From: an uncultured Pseudomonadota bacterium | GTDB taxonomy: Bacteria > Pseudomonadota > Gammaproteobacteria > Enterobacterales > Succinivibrionaceae | Direction of reading: 5' to 3' | DNA: 47,542 nucleotides | Assembly (NCBI GenBank): GCA_900317945.1 | Contig: ONIT01000006.1 | Span: forward strand, 1-47,542 | Shown: piece by piece, positions 27,010 to 36,368 of the stretch | Position numbering within the stretch: the first letter of the stretch is position 1 | Layout of the letters: the number at the start of each line of letters is the position of its first letter | Notes under the pieces: generated by a model | Seen by the model: only the letters and a program-made list of their open reading frames with translations | Databases searched by the model: none | What the model was told of the DNA's origin: nothing | Program-made: the position numbers and the translations under genes

Positions 27010-27018
27010 TGATATAAT
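27010..27018 (+). promoter_or_regulatory. extended -10 promoter of accD
   Basis: TGATATAAT, the same perfect extended -10 as at pdxB, lies 27 bases before the accD start. No -35 match is evident. Confidence 0.6.
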
Positions 27019-27045
27019 CGGGCAAGTTTTAGTTCGAGGTGGCAA

Positions 27046-27912
27046 ATGAGCTGGTTAGACAAGATTCTGGCTAAAAACGAAAACACAGGAAGCAAGCACA
27101 ATATTCCTGAAGGCGTCTGGACCAAGTGCGAGAAGTGCGATCAGGTGCTTTACCGGGCCGAACTTGAACGCAACCTCAATGTCTGCCCGAAATGCGGCTA
27201 CCATATGAGGCTCAGTGCCCGCGAGCGCCTGATGCGCTTCATGGACGCCGGATCCATGACTGAGATTGCCGCCGGCTACCATCCCGTTGACATGCTGAAG
27301 TTCAGGGACTCCAAGCGCTACCGCGACCGTCTTGCCGACGCGCAGAAGAACACCGGCGAGAAGGACGCGCTCGTGGTCATGAAGGGGCTCCTTAAGGGCG
27401 TCCCGGTCGTCTGCGCTGCCTTTGACTTCAAGTTCATGGGTGGCTCGATGGGCTCCGTCGTAGGCGCGAGGTTCGTTGCCGCCGTTGACGAGGCCGTCCG
27501 CGACCGGCGCGGGCTCATCTGCTTCTCCACCTCGGGCGGTGCAAGAATGCAGGAGTCGCTGTTCTCCCTCATGCAGATGGCGAAGACCAGCGCCGCGCTT
27601 GACCACCTGAGACAGGAGGGGCTTCCCTTCATCTCTGTAATGACCAACCCCACCATGGGCGGGGTCTCCGCCTCGCTTGCCATGCTGGGAGACATCAACG
27701 TCGCCGAGCCCCAGGCGCTCATCGGCTTCGCCGGCCCTCGCGTAATCGAGCAGACCGTCCGCGAGAAGCTCCCCCAGGGCTTCCAGCGCTCCGAATTCCT
27801 CCGCGACAAGGGCCAGGTTGACATCATCATTGACCGCCGCGAGATGCGCGACCGCCTCGCCTCCATTATGGCCATGCTGCTCCATGCCGAAGTGCAGCAG
27901 CAGAAGGCCTGA
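27046..27912 (+). CDS. accD: acetyl-CoA carboxylase carboxyltransferase subunit beta
   Basis: This is the beta subunit of the carboxyltransferase that moves CO2 from carboxybiotin to acetyl-CoA, the first step of fatty acid synthesis; it pairs with AccA. The 288-residue protein has the N-terminal zinc ribbon Cys28, Cys31, Cys47, Cys50. Crotonase-like motifs follow: SGGARMQE and the [12 protein letters not shown] oxyanion region. GAGGTGG precedes the ATG. folC follows after about 20 bases, and folC then a dedD-like gene follow as in E. coli. Confidence 0.97.
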   Translation: MSWLDKILAKNENTGSKHNIPEGVWTKCEKCDQVLYRAELERNLNVCPKCGYHMRLSARERLMRFMDAGSMTEIAAGYHPVDMLKFRDSKRYRDRLADAQKNTGEKDALVVMKGLLKGVPVVCAAFDFKFMGGSMGSVVGARFVAAVDEAVRDRRGLICFSTSGGARMQESLFSLMQMAKTSAALDHLRQEGLPFISVMTNPTMGGVSASLAMLGDINVAEPQALIGFAGPRVIEQTVREKLPQGFQRSEFLRDKGQVDIIIDRREMRDRLASIMAMLLHAEVQQQKA

Positions 27913-27932
27913 TCCCGAAGGCGGTGAGCAGG

Positions 27933-29255
27933 ATGAAACGCAGTCTCAACGGCTGGCTGACCTACATCGGCAGCATAAGCGACAAGGCGATGGATCTGGG
28001 ACTCTCGCGCGTGAAGAGCGCAGGCGCCATTCTTGATGTCCTGAAGCTCCCCTCAAGGGTCATAACCGTAACCGGGACCAACGGCAAGGGATCCACCACC
28101 TGGTACCTCGGAGCCGTGCTTGAGAGGCTCGGCTACACGGTCGACATCTACAACTCTCCGCACCTCCTGAGGTTCAACGAGCGCATCCTCATCCGCGGGC
28201 ATGAGGTGGCGGACGACGTTCTCACCGACGCGTTCGAGAAGACCGACGAGGCAATGAGGAAGGCGGGCGTTGCGCTCACCTTCTTCGAGTTCACGACCCT
28301 CGCCGCGCTCCTTATTTTCAAGAACGACGCGCCGGACTTCGTAATCCTCGAGATCGGGCTCGGCGGAAGGCTTGACGCGACCAACGCCGTTGACAGCGAC
28401 GCCGGGATAGTCGTCAGCATAGGGCTTGACCACACCGGGATCCTCGGGAATACGGTAGAGGACATTGCCTACGAGAAGTCCTGCATCTACCGGAAGAACC
28501 ACCCTGCGGTATGCAGCCAGGAGAACCCTCCGAAAACGCTCCTGGAGAACTCAGCTGTAATAGGTGCAAAGCTCCTTGTCGCCGGGCGGAACTTCAGGTG
28601 CGGCAGCTCAGGCGGCGATCCTGACGTTACCGAGCAGCTCCTTGACGCTGCTGGCGGCGGATCCGATGAGGGCACCTGGTTCTTCCGCATGGAGGACACC
28701 GATTTCGAGGATCTCCCGCTCCCGTCGTTCCCATATATGAACGCGGCAGGCGCGCTCGCCTGCCTTTCCGCCATGGGCATCAGGGTTACCCGCGACGCGG
28801 CCGCTGAAGCCTGCAGAAGCGTAAGGCTCCCCGGAAGGCTCGAGGTCTACTCAGAAAAGCCCAGGATCATCTTTGACGTGTCCCACAACCCGCCCGCGGT
28901 CATGCGCCTCAGGAAGCATCTCGAGAAGCTCTCCGCAAGGGAGCATTTCACGCGCGTGCTTGCCGTATGCGGCATGCTGCACGACAAGGACTACGGCACG
29001 GTCCTCCGCGAGATGGATGATCTCATCGACGTCTGGTACCTTGCCGATCTGACAGGCCCCCGCGCGGCCAAGGCCTCTGACCTCGCGCCTGAGCTCCCGG
29101 AGAGCTCCGAGACCCATCTGTTCCGCGACCCGGCCACGGCCTGGTGCGCGGCAAGGGCTGCGCAGGGGGAGAGCGATCTCCTGGTGGTGTTCGGCTCTTT
29201 CCTCACTGTAGCCGCAGTCAGGGAGTTCCTTGAGTCTGAGGAGAGCAAGCGTTGA
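27933..29255 (+). CDS. folC: bifunctional dihydrofolate/folylpolyglutamate synthase FolC
   Basis: FolC adds glutamate to dihydropteroate and then to tetrahydrofolate. The 440-residue protein (from the ATG at 27933; a GTG at 27924 is the alternative) has the Walker A TGTNGKGSTT with Lys52. LEIGLGGRLDATN and FDVSHNPPAVM are family signatures. The C-terminal domain is complete. Its TGA overlaps the TTG start of the next gene. Confidence 0.95.
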   Translation: MKRSLNGWLTYIGSISDKAMDLGLSRVKSAGAILDVLKLPSRVITVTGTNGKGSTTWYLGAVLERLGYTVDIYNSPHLLRFNERILIRGHEVADDVLTDAFEKTDEAMRKAGVALTFFEFTTLAALLIFKNDAPDFVILEIGLGGRLDATNAVDSDAGIVVSIGLDHTGILGNTVEDIAYEKSCIYRKNHPAVCSQENPPKTLLENSAVIGAKLLVAGRNFRCGSSGGDPDVTEQLLDAAGGGSDEGTWFFRMEDTDFEDLPLPSFPYMNAAGALACLSAMGIRVTRDAAAEACRSVRLPGRLEVYSEKPRIIFDVSHNPPAVMRLRKHLEKLSAREHFTRVLAVCGMLHDKDYGTVLREMDDLIDVWYLADLTGPRAAKASDLAPELPESSETHLFRDPATAWCAARAAQGESDLLVVFGSFLTVAAVREFLESEESKR

Positions 29256-30145
29256 TTTCACCCCTCGTCAGGAGAATTGTCGGCATCTCGGTCCTGCTGG
29301 GCGTTACCGCGGCCTGCCTCCCGTACCTTACGAGCGGACGCTCGCCCAGCGAGACGGCCAACAACCTCGGCATATCCATCTCCCAGACCACTGACAAGAG
29401 AAAGACCTTCGCTGACCGCTCCACGGTGAGGCTGCAGGGGCAGAGGGGAAAGGCCGGCGACGCCCTGCCTGAGGCTCCGGATCAGGAGCAGATTGACGTC
29501 AGGGAGCCTGACGGGAAGAAGGCCAGTGCTGATGACGGAGAGAAGGGCAGGAAGGCGGCGGTGACGCCGGAGGGCGATCCTGACGAGCCGGTAATGCCGA
29601 GCGACGAGGAGCTCAGGACCATACAGAAGCAGCAGGCCGAGGAGGAGAAGGCCCAGCAGGCAAGGCGCCAGGCTGAGGCCGCGAGGAAGGCCGAGGCGGA
29701 GAAGAAGGCTGCCGCTGACGCGAGGGCCCGGAAGGAGGCTGACGAGAGGAAGGCGGCAGAGGCCAGGAAGCTCGCGGAGCGGCAGAAGGCGGCCAGGCAG
29801 TCGGTAGAGGAAAAGAAAGCCGCCGAGAAGCGGGCCGCGGAGGAGAAGAAGGCCAGCGAGCGCGAGCGCATAGCCGCGGCAAGGAAGGCGGCTGAGGAGA
29901 AGCGGGCCGCGGAGAAGAAGGCCGCCGAGGAGCGCAGTAAGACGGCTGCCGCCAGTGCCGCGGAGGAGCGGAAGAAGGCACAGCCCGCGAAGGCCGCTGC
30001 CGAACAGAAGGCCTTCGCCTCGAGGCTCAACGCGGTGAAGTACCGCGACTCGCTCAGGTCAAACGGATATCCGAATGCACGCATGGAGCCCATTACCAGG
30101 GATGGGAGGGTTCTGTTCAGGGTCGTCCCCGGGGAAAGCAACTGA
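29252..30145 (+). CDS. DedD-like membrane protein with a shortened SPOR-like end
   Basis: The 297-residue protein has one N-terminal membrane segment (about 8-26). A 150-residue Lys/Glu/Ala/Arg-rich stretch follows, likely a long single helix or coiled coil. The C-terminus, AFASRLNAVKYRDSLRSNGY to FRVVPGESN, resembles the middle of a SPOR peptidoglycan-binding domain. Position after accD-folC matches E. coli dedD, a septal SPOR protein. The SPOR end is short: the first beta strand is unclear and about 25 C-terminal residues seem missing. The start is TTG at 29252, overlapping the folC stop, with a GGAG site about 8 bases before it. TolA-like low complexity makes homology hard to judge. Confidence 0.7.
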   Translation: MISPLVRRIVGISVLLGVTAACLPYLTSGRSPSETANNLGISISQTTDKRKTFADRSTVRLQGQRGKAGDALPEAPDQEQIDVREPDGKKASADDGEKGRKAAVTPEGDPDEPVMPSDEELRTIQKQQAEEEKAQQARRQAEAARKAEAEKKAAADARARKEADERKAAEARKLAERQKAARQSVEEKKAAEKRAAEEKKASERERIAAARKAAEEKRAAEKKAAEERSKTAAASAAEERKKAQPAKAAAEQKAFASRLNAVKYRDSLRSNGYPNARMEPITRDGRVLFRVVPGESN

Positions 30146-30193
30146 GAGCTTTCCTGCGGCTGGCGGCAACAGTTTGCCTCAGGGAGGATTTTC

Positions 30194-30949
30194 ATGGCTG
30201 CCTGCACTGATATTCTGAAGTTTCTTGACGACTATCTCGACGCTCCTTCGATTGACGACTACTGCCCGAACGGCCTGCAGGTCGAGGGCAGGAAGGAGAT
30301 CCGGAAAATCGTAACCGGCGTCACCGCCTGCCAGCTCCTCATCGACCGGGCGGCGGAGCTGGGCGCAGACGCGCTGCTTGTCCACCACGGCATCTTTTGG
30401 AAGGGCGATGACATGCGCCTGGTCTCAATGAAGAGGAGGAGAGTCGGCGCGCTCATCAGCTCTGACATGAGCCTCATCGCCTACCACCTCCCCCTTGACA
30501 TGCATCCCAAGATCGGCAACAACGCCTGCCTGGCCGCCGCCATCGGCATGGTGCCGGATGACGGCGCGGTGCTTCACGGCAGGGTAATCGCTCCTGTAGG
30601 GAACCTCAGGGAGCCCTGCAGCCTCGATGCGCTCGCGGCGCGCATTTATGATGTTTTGGGATATAAGCCACGTTTGGAGCGCGGCGGATGTGATACGATC
30701 ACGCGTGTAGGTTTATGCTCGGGAGCCGGCCAGGAGTTCCTGGCAGAGGCAGCGCAGAAGGGGGCCGACGCCTTTATAACAGGCGAGGTCTCGGAGCAGA
30801 CGGTGCACGAGGCGCGCGAGCTAGGCATAAATTTCCTTGCAGCGGGACATCACGCGACGGAAACTCTCGGGGTAAAGGCCCTCGGGGAGCTTCTCGCGCG
30901 AGAGTTCGGCGTAGAGGCAATAAATATAAATATAGACAACTGGGCCTGA
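30194..30949 (+). CDS. Nif3/YbgI family metal-binding protein
   Basis: A 251-residue protein of the Nif3 (DUF34) family, annotated in some lineages as GTP cyclohydrolase I type 2 homologue. The dinuclear metal ligands fit His64 and His65 in LLVHHGIFW, the Asp/His of YHLPLDMHP, and AGHHATETLG near the end. The molecular role of the family is not settled. GGGAGGA precedes the ATG. Its 3' end is unusually AT-rich (ATA and AAT codons in AINININID). luxO begins 13 bases after its stop, so an internal promoter for luxO may lie there. Confidence 0.88.
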   Translation: MAACTDILKFLDDYLDAPSIDDYCPNGLQVEGRKEIRKIVTGVTACQLLIDRAAELGADALLVHHGIFWKGDDMRLVSMKRRRVGALISSDMSLIAYHLPLDMHPKIGNNACLAAAIGMVPDDGAVLHGRVIAPVGNLREPCSLDALAARIYDVLGYKPRLERGGCDTITRVGLCSGAGQEFLAEAAQKGADAFITGEVSEQTVHEARELGINFLAAGHHATETLGVKALGELLAREFGVEAININIDNWA

Positions 30950-30962
30950 CTGATTACAAAAA

Positions 30963-32399
30963 ATGGACAGCTTTATCCCGACGGTTCTCATAGTTGACGA
31001 CTCTGCGCCTCTGAGAATCCTTTACTCGACTTACCTCAAGGATGAGAACGTCAACGTATATTCTGTCAGCAGCGGGAGGGATGCCATCGACTTCATCTCC
31101 TCCCACCGTCCTGATGTGATTTTCCTCGATCTGTATCTCCCGGACATCTCCGGCTTCGAGGTTCTGAACTACGTGAAGAAGCAGAATCTCGACGCTAGGG
31201 TAATCATGCTGACCGGCTCCGGATCAGTCGATGACGCGGTCGAGGCGATGAGGCTCGGGGCCTTCGACTTCATCGTGAAGCCTATTGACTCCGCGCGCCT
31301 CCGCGTTACCCTCCGCAACACGACGCAGCACCTGAAGCTCAAGCAGATGGTCAGCGAGTTCCAGACCACCCAGGACGTGTTCCTGGGCTTCATCGGGTCG
31401 TCCCCCGCGATGAAGAGCGTCTACAGCACCATAGAGCGCGCGGCGCCGAGCTCGGCAACCGTCTTCATCACCGGAGAGAGCGGCACCGGCAAGGAGGTCT
31501 GCGCCGAGGCCATCCACAAGCTCAGCAAGCAGAAGAACGGGGCATTTGTCCCGATCAACTGCGCGGCCATTCCCCGCGACCTGATGGAAAGCGAGCTCTT
31601 CGGCCATGTGAAGGGCGCCTTCACCGGAGCGGTGAGCGACAAGATCGGCGCAGTGCAGCGCGCGGACGGCGGCACGCTCTTCCTTGACGAGATCTGCGAG
31701 CTCGATCCGCAGCTCCAGAGCAAGCTCCTGCGCTTCATCCAGACCGGAAAGTTCTACCGGGTCGGCTCCTCCAAGCTCGAGACCGTGAGCACCCGCATCG
31801 TGTGCGCCACCAACAAGGACCCGAAGCTCGAGGTCAGGGCGCACCATTTCCGGGAGGATCTCTACTACAGGCTTTACGTGATCCCCATAAAGCTTCCGCC
31901 GCTCAGGGACCGCGATGATGACGTCGAGCGCATCGCCACCAGGTTCCTCAAGAACTTCTCGCAGGAGGAGAACAAGGGCTTCACCAGGTTCTCCATCTCC
32001 GCAAGGCAGCTGCTGATGGCCTATGACTGGCCGGGAAATGTCAGGGAGCTGCAGAATGTCATCCACCAGATCGTAGTCCTCAATGACGGCGACGAGGTTA
32101 CGGACGAGATGTTCCCTGAGTCAATCCGGAAGGAGGTGCTCAAGGGCGGTAACGAGACCTCCTGCGACCTGCCGCAGAGGGCGGTCATATCCGTCGGCAA
32201 TCCGTACGCTGGGAAGACTCTTGCCGAAATAGAGCGCGACGCCATCGAGAAGACCATCGACAGCTGCGAGGGCAACATCTCGAAGGCCGCCAAGATGCTG
32301 GGCGTCAACCAGTCAACCATTCATCGAAAGCTCAAGGCCTGGCGCGACGAGGCCCAGGGAAAGCCTGCCGAGGTTGCAGATAGCGGCGCTCCCGAATAG
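30963..32399 (+). CDS. luxO: LuxO-type sigma-54-dependent response regulator
   Basis: The 478-residue protein has a receiver domain with phospho-acceptor Asp56 (FLDLYLPD). An AAA+ domain follows with Walker A GESGTGKE and the sigma-54 contact GAFTGA, then a Fis-type helix-turn-helix at about 430-465 (EGNISKAAKMLGVNQSTIHR). Runs such as FITGESGTGKEVCAEAIH and LLRFIQTGKFYRVGSSK closely match Vibrio LuxO rather than other NtrC relatives. In Vibrio, phosphorylated LuxO activates qrr small RNA genes. No qrr gene was recognised in this window. A luxU-like gene follows after 90 bases. No clear ribosome site precedes the ATG. Confidence 0.92.
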   Translation: MDSFIPTVLIVDDSAPLRILYSTYLKDENVNVYSVSSGRDAIDFISSHRPDVIFLDLYLPDISGFEVLNYVKKQNLDARVIMLTGSGSVDDAVEAMRLGAFDFIVKPIDSARLRVTLRNTTQHLKLKQMVSEFQTTQDVFLGFIGSSPAMKSVYSTIERAAPSSATVFITGESGTGKEVCAEAIHKLSKQKNGAFVPINCAAIPRDLMESELFGHVKGAFTGAVSDKIGAVQRADGGTLFLDEICELDPQLQSKLLRFIQTGKFYRVGSSKLETVSTRIVCATNKDPKLEVRAHHFREDLYYRLYVIPIKLPPLRDRDDDVERIATRFLKNFSQEENKGFTRFSISARQLLMAYDWPGNVRELQNVIHQIVVLNDGDEVTDEMFPESIRKEVLKGGNETSCDLPQRAVISVGNPYAGKTLAEIERDAIEKTIDSCEGNISKAAKMLGVNQSTIHRKLKAWRDEAQGKPAEVADSGAPE

Positions 32400-32489
32400 A
32401 ATACGCGTGCCTCCGGAGTGTCCTTCCGGCGGCCTTTCAATAAGAGAATTACAGACCGGCAGAGCCGGCATATTAAATTACGGTGGAAT

Positions 32490-32840
32490 ATGACTGAATT
32501 GCTTGATACGAAAGTCCTGACGCAGATGGCAGGAGATGTGGGCTTCGAGGTTCTTCCGCAGCTCATCAGCGTTTTTGTGGATGACTCGACCCAGAAGCTC
32601 AGCCAGTTCCGGAAGCTCTATGACGCGGGGGACTGGAGCGGGCTTGCCATGGAGGCGCATACGCTGAAGTCGGTCTGCGCTACCTACGGAGCCATGAGGT
32701 GCCGCGATGAGGCCATTGCGTTCGAGAAGCTCTGCAGGGCCGCAGAGCCTGACCGCGCCGCCATCGGCGGGAAGCTTGACAGCCTGCTCGGAACGCTTAA
32801 AGAGAGCATCGCTGCGGTAAGCGGGGTCAGCCTCAAATGA
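32490..32840 (+). CDS. luxU: LuxU-type histidine phosphotransfer protein
   Basis: The 116-residue HPt protein has the phospho-acceptor His57 in EAHTLKSVCATYGA. Its length and motif context match Vibrio LuxU, which passes phosphate from hybrid kinases to LuxO. The ATG at 32490 follows a GGTGG site closely; a longer reading from 32418 lacks support. The luxO-luxU gap contains a small hairpin (CCGGA/TCCGG at about 32413-32429) that could tune expression. The stop overlaps the next gene's ATG by 4 bases. Confidence 0.9.
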   Translation: MTELLDTKVLTQMAGDVGFEVLPQLISVFVDDSTQKLSQFRKLYDAGDWSGLAMEAHTLKSVCATYGAMRCRDEAIAFEKLCRAAEPDRAAIGGKLDSLLGTLKESIAAVSGVSLK

Positions 32841-34063
32841 GAATAAGCTCTGTCATGGCGCGGGGGGATGGCTCCGGGAGCGCGGCGGAGGAGGCTGCGA
32901 GGAAGCTCCGCTCCGTCTCCGGAGAGAATCCCGGCCACATCTTTGTCAGCTATGACAGCCGCCTTGATCCGGCGGAAATCAGCGACTGCCTGAGCCGCTC
33001 GTTTCCTGACACGTCCTTCATCGCCGCATCGTCATACAGCGGAGTGCTCTCTGACCAGAGCGGCTCCTTTGACACAGACCGGTCCGTTGCCATGCTGGCG
33101 CTCTATGACGGCGAGGGCTCGTTCGGGTCCGCCTGCGGGTATTTCGGGGACGTGAGCTCGGATGCCGAGATAGAGGCGATCATCGAGCAGGCGATAACGC
33201 GCGCCGGACGCAACGGCGAGGCGCCTGACGCCGTGTGGATCTCGGCGTCGGCGGGTGACGAGAACCGGGTAATAGGCGTCATCGAGTCGATGATGGGGCA
33301 GTCGGTGCAGATCTGCGGAGGAACCCCGGGGACTCTGAACGGCCTGGGGGCTGATCCTGAAAGCAGATCCGCCTCTGCTCCCGGCGGCATGGTCTGCGGC
33401 ACCAGGTTCCTTGCTGTTACAGTTTTCTTTCCATCATGCAGGATAACGACCTGCTGCCGCAGCGCGTTCGCTCCGTCAAACTTCGTGGGGAGGATCACGA
33501 GGAACTCCGGCAATGTCGTCTACGAGATAAATTACCGTCCGGCAGCCGAGCAGTATGCCGACTGGCTCAGGAGCCTCGGCTATGTCGGGAGGCAGGAGCG
33601 CCTTTCCCCGGCTGCGCTGCAGCGGCAGTCGGTGCTGCACCCTATAGGCTTCATGTCCGGATCGTTCGGGGCGCAGGCCTTCTACAAGGCGGCTATCTGC
33701 GACCGGGTCGGGACAGACGGCTCCATGACGCTCCTTGCTGACATACCATCGTTCGAGGCGGTCACCGTCATGTCCGATGCCTCCAAGGATGCCGTTGCCG
33801 GCTGTTTTTCATGCGACCGGAGCAGCATGCTCTACTACCGCGATGTACGGTATTACGGCTCGATGTACGCTGTCTGCGCCAGCTACGGCAGGAACATCAC
33901 AGGGGCGGAGGCAGACCGGCTCGCCGAGTCGGTCAGGAGCATACAGTCCCGCGGCGCCTATGCCGGATTGTTCTCTGACGGCGAGCAGGGCAGGGTCGGG
34001 GACAGCAGGAACCAGAACGGGTACCTGATGGTCTGCGGGATGCATTTCTACGACGCGATCTGA
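32837..34063 (+). CDS. FIST-domain sensor protein (NosP/VpsV-like)
   Basis: The 408-residue protein matches FIST N-terminal and C-terminal domains: an alternating alpha/beta N-terminal part (GHIFVSYDSRLDPAEISDC, FIAASSYSGVL) and a C-terminal region with LHPIGF and IPSFEAVTVM. There is no signal peptide or membrane segment, so it is cytoplasmic. FIST proteins next to hybrid kinases include NosP of Pseudomonas and VpsV of V. cholerae, some of which bind heme and nitric oxide. Heme binding here is inference. It overlaps luxU by 4 bases (ATGA). The kinase starts 56 bases after it. Confidence 0.82.
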   Translation: MRISSVMARGDGSGSAAEEAARKLRSVSGENPGHIFVSYDSRLDPAEISDCLSRSFPDTSFIAASSYSGVLSDQSGSFDTDRSVAMLALYDGEGSFGSACGYFGDVSSDAEIEAIIEQAITRAGRNGEAPDAVWISASAGDENRVIGVIESMMGQSVQICGGTPGTLNGLGADPESRSASAPGGMVCGTRFLAVTVFFPSCRITTCCRSAFAPSNFVGRITRNSGNVVYEINYRPAAEQYADWLRSLGYVGRQERLSPAALQRQSVLHPIGFMSGSFGAQAFYKAAICDRVGTDGSMTLLADIPSFEAVTVMSDASKDAVAGCFSCDRSSMLYYRDVRYYGSMYAVCASYGRNITGAEADRLAESVRSIQSRGAYAGLFSDGEQGRVGDSRNQNGYLMVCGMHFYDAI

Positions 34064-34119
34064 CAGTGTCAGGCGCGATGATTCCCAGTGGTTTGTGATG
34101 CCGGAGGAAACAGGTCACA

Positions 34120-36333
34120 ATGCCAAAACTGTCAAGAGCCGACTATGAGCTTCAGAAGGCCAGGCTTCAGCTGACGTTCAGCCGCGACCGCGAGTCGAAG
34201 CGCCGCGACGAGATGCTGATCTTCCTCAGCGGTCTCGCCGAGCACAAGCGCGCCCAGACTCCTGAGGAGCAGTTCCTGACCATCGTCGCCATCCTGCGCC
34301 GGATCATGGATTTTGAGAACGCGGCCTTCTACAACATCGCCCAGGACGGCGCGCTCTCCCTATTCATCGCGGAAAAGCAGGGGGCCCCGAAGGCCATTCC
34401 TGACTGCCCGCTAGTGAGGCGCGTTATTGCCGGAAAGTCGGCGGAGATCTGCCGGCCATGGCTCATCAAGGGATTTGAGTCGCTCGGAAGCGATGATCTC
34501 GGAGCCCTCCGGAGCTCGGTGCTGATGGATGTCGAGAGCAACGGCAGAAAGCGTGTCTTCATCCTGATGAGCTCGCGCCCGCTCACGCTCTGCTTCGGCG
34601 AGAGGAAGCGCCTCGTATCCTACAAGCCATTCATCGAGTACGCGCTCTCCAGCATGGACTACCGCAACCATATGGAGGAGCTGGTGCGGGCCAAGACCGC
34701 GGAGCTCGAGCGCTCGAGGCAGACCATCTATGACTACGCCAGCATCTCCTCAGACGCTTTCTGGAGGCTCGGCCCGGATCTTAAGCTCCTGGATCTCAGC
34801 GACGTGCCGAGCTCGCCGGACAACAGCGACGCGATGCGCTTCTTCGCCCATTCCGCCGGAAAGACCCTGGAGTCGCTCTTCTCAGTGCGGGAGAGGGAGC
34901 ACCCGCAGCACTACAACGAGCTCGTTGACCGGATGGAGCGCCATGAGCCCTTCAGGAACGAGGTCTTTGAGTTCCAGTACGAGGGGCTCCGCCGGAGCTT
35001 CAGCCTGAGCGGCATGCCCTACAGCGCCGCGGACGGCTCGTTCGGCGGCTATCACGGCACGGCGACCGACGTCACGGGCGAGGTTGAGTACCAGAGGCGC
35101 ATGAAGGCCGTTGTCGATGCCGAGACCAAGGCGAACCGGATAAAGTCCGACTTCCTCGCGATCATGAGCCACGAGATCAAGACCCCGATGCAGGCAATCC
35201 TCGGCATGCTCGATCTCCTTTCCCAGACCGAGACCAGCGAGCAGCAGGACGGGCTAATCAGGCACATTACCGACTCCGCCAAGGTCCTGCAGACCCTCAT
35301 AAACGACGTCCTCGACTTCTCGAGGATGCGCTCCGACCAGGTAAGCTTCGAGAAGAAGCCGTTCTCCATCAGGTACCTCATGGACACCGTCATCGTGCAG
35401 ATGCAGGAGAAGGCCCGCGGGCGCCCGGTCAAGTTCATTCTCCAGGTCGAGGAGAGCTTCCCCAAGATGATGGTCGGGGATCAGGCCCGCATGGCGCAGA
35501 TCTTCTTCAACCTCCTGGGCAACGCGCTGAAGTTCACGCCGTCGGGCACCATCACGCTGCACGCGAGCTGGATAAAGAGCCACCGGCTCTACTTCGAGGT
35601 AATCGACACCGGCATCGGGATAAGCGCTGAGTCGCTCCGGCACCTCTTCGTTCCATTCAGGCAGTCGGACTCCTCGGTATCGAGGAGGTTCGGCGGCACC
35701 GGGCTGGGGCTTGCCATCTCCAAGAGGATAGTCGAGCTGATGGGCGGCAACATAGGAGTTACAAGCGAGGAGGGGCACGGGAGCCGCTTCTGGTTCATTG
35801 TCCCCTACCACAAGCCCATAGAGCACCCGGTCGGAAAGGAGGCGATAGTAGCGGGAGACAGCGCGCTCAAGCGTAATTTCAATATCCTTCTCGCGGAGGA
35901 CAGCCAGATCAACCGCTTCATCCTCCGGACGATGCTCGAGAAGCTCGGCCACAAGGTAACGGTTGCCGCGGACGGGCAGGAGGCGGTAAGGCTCGTGGAG
36001 GAGGTCCGCCCGGAGCTGGTGTTCATGGATCTGCAGATGCCGCTCATGGATGGCTTTGAGGCCTCAAGGCTCATTCTCAAGTACCACCCGAACCTCGTGA
36101 TCCTAGCGCTTACCGCCAACGTTACCGAGGAGGAGAGGACCAAGTGCCGCGAGGCGGGGATGACTGACATTGTCGGAAAGCCTGTAACCACAGAGAAGCT
36201 GAAGAATGTCATCAATGCCTTTTCCAATATAATAAACGAGAGCCTTAAAAAGGAAAACGGCGGAAAGCCTGAGAGTGATGCACCGGACAAAGGGAAAAAG
36301 AAGCCGGTCGTCGTCAGGCCGCTTGATGAGTAG
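34120..36333 (+). CDS. soluble hybrid histidine kinase (VpsS/NahK-like)
   Basis: The 737-residue protein has no transmembrane segment. An N-terminal coiled coil precedes a GAF-like region (about 40-185), a second coiled coil and a PAS-like region (about 205-325). The HisKA domain has His351 in SHEIKTPMQ. The HATPase domain has NALKFTP, DTGIGIS and GGTGLGLAIS. A receiver domain ends with Asp637 in FMDLQMPLMDG, and a Lys-rich tail follows. A cytoplasmic hybrid kinase next to a FIST protein and an HPt gene matches the architecture of VpsS of V. cholerae, which signals through LuxU. No HPt domain is fused, consistent with LuxU being the next relay. Confidence 0.9.
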   Translation: MPKLSRADYELQKARLQLTFSRDRESKRRDEMLIFLSGLAEHKRAQTPEEQFLTIVAILRRIMDFENAAFYNIAQDGALSLFIAEKQGAPKAIPDCPLVRRVIAGKSAEICRPWLIKGFESLGSDDLGALRSSVLMDVESNGRKRVFILMSSRPLTLCFGERKRLVSYKPFIEYALSSMDYRNHMEELVRAKTAELERSRQTIYDYASISSDAFWRLGPDLKLLDLSDVPSSPDNSDAMRFFAHSAGKTLESLFSVREREHPQHYNELVDRMERHEPFRNEVFEFQYEGLRRSFSLSGMPYSAADGSFGGYHGTATDVTGEVEYQRRMKAVVDAETKANRIKSDFLAIMSHEIKTPMQAILGMLDLLSQTETSEQQDGLIRHITDSAKVLQTLINDVLDFSRMRSDQVSFEKKPFSIRYLMDTVIVQMQEKARGRPVKFILQVEESFPKMMVGDQARMAQIFFNLLGNALKFTPSGTITLHASWIKSHRLYFEVIDTGIGISAESLRHLFVPFRQSDSSVSRRFGGTGLGLAISKRIVELMGGNIGVTSEEGHGSRFWFIVPYHKPIEHPVGKEAIVAGDSALKRNFNILLAEDSQINRFILRTMLEKLGHKVTVAADGQEAVRLVEEVRPELVFMDLQMPLMDGFEASRLILKYHPNLVILALTANVTEEERTKCREAGMTDIVGKPVTTEKLKNVINAFSNIINESLKKENGGKPESDAPDKGKKKPVVVRPLDE

Positions 36334-36368
36334 CATCCCGGCAGGGAGCTGGTTCCGTAGATGGAGGA

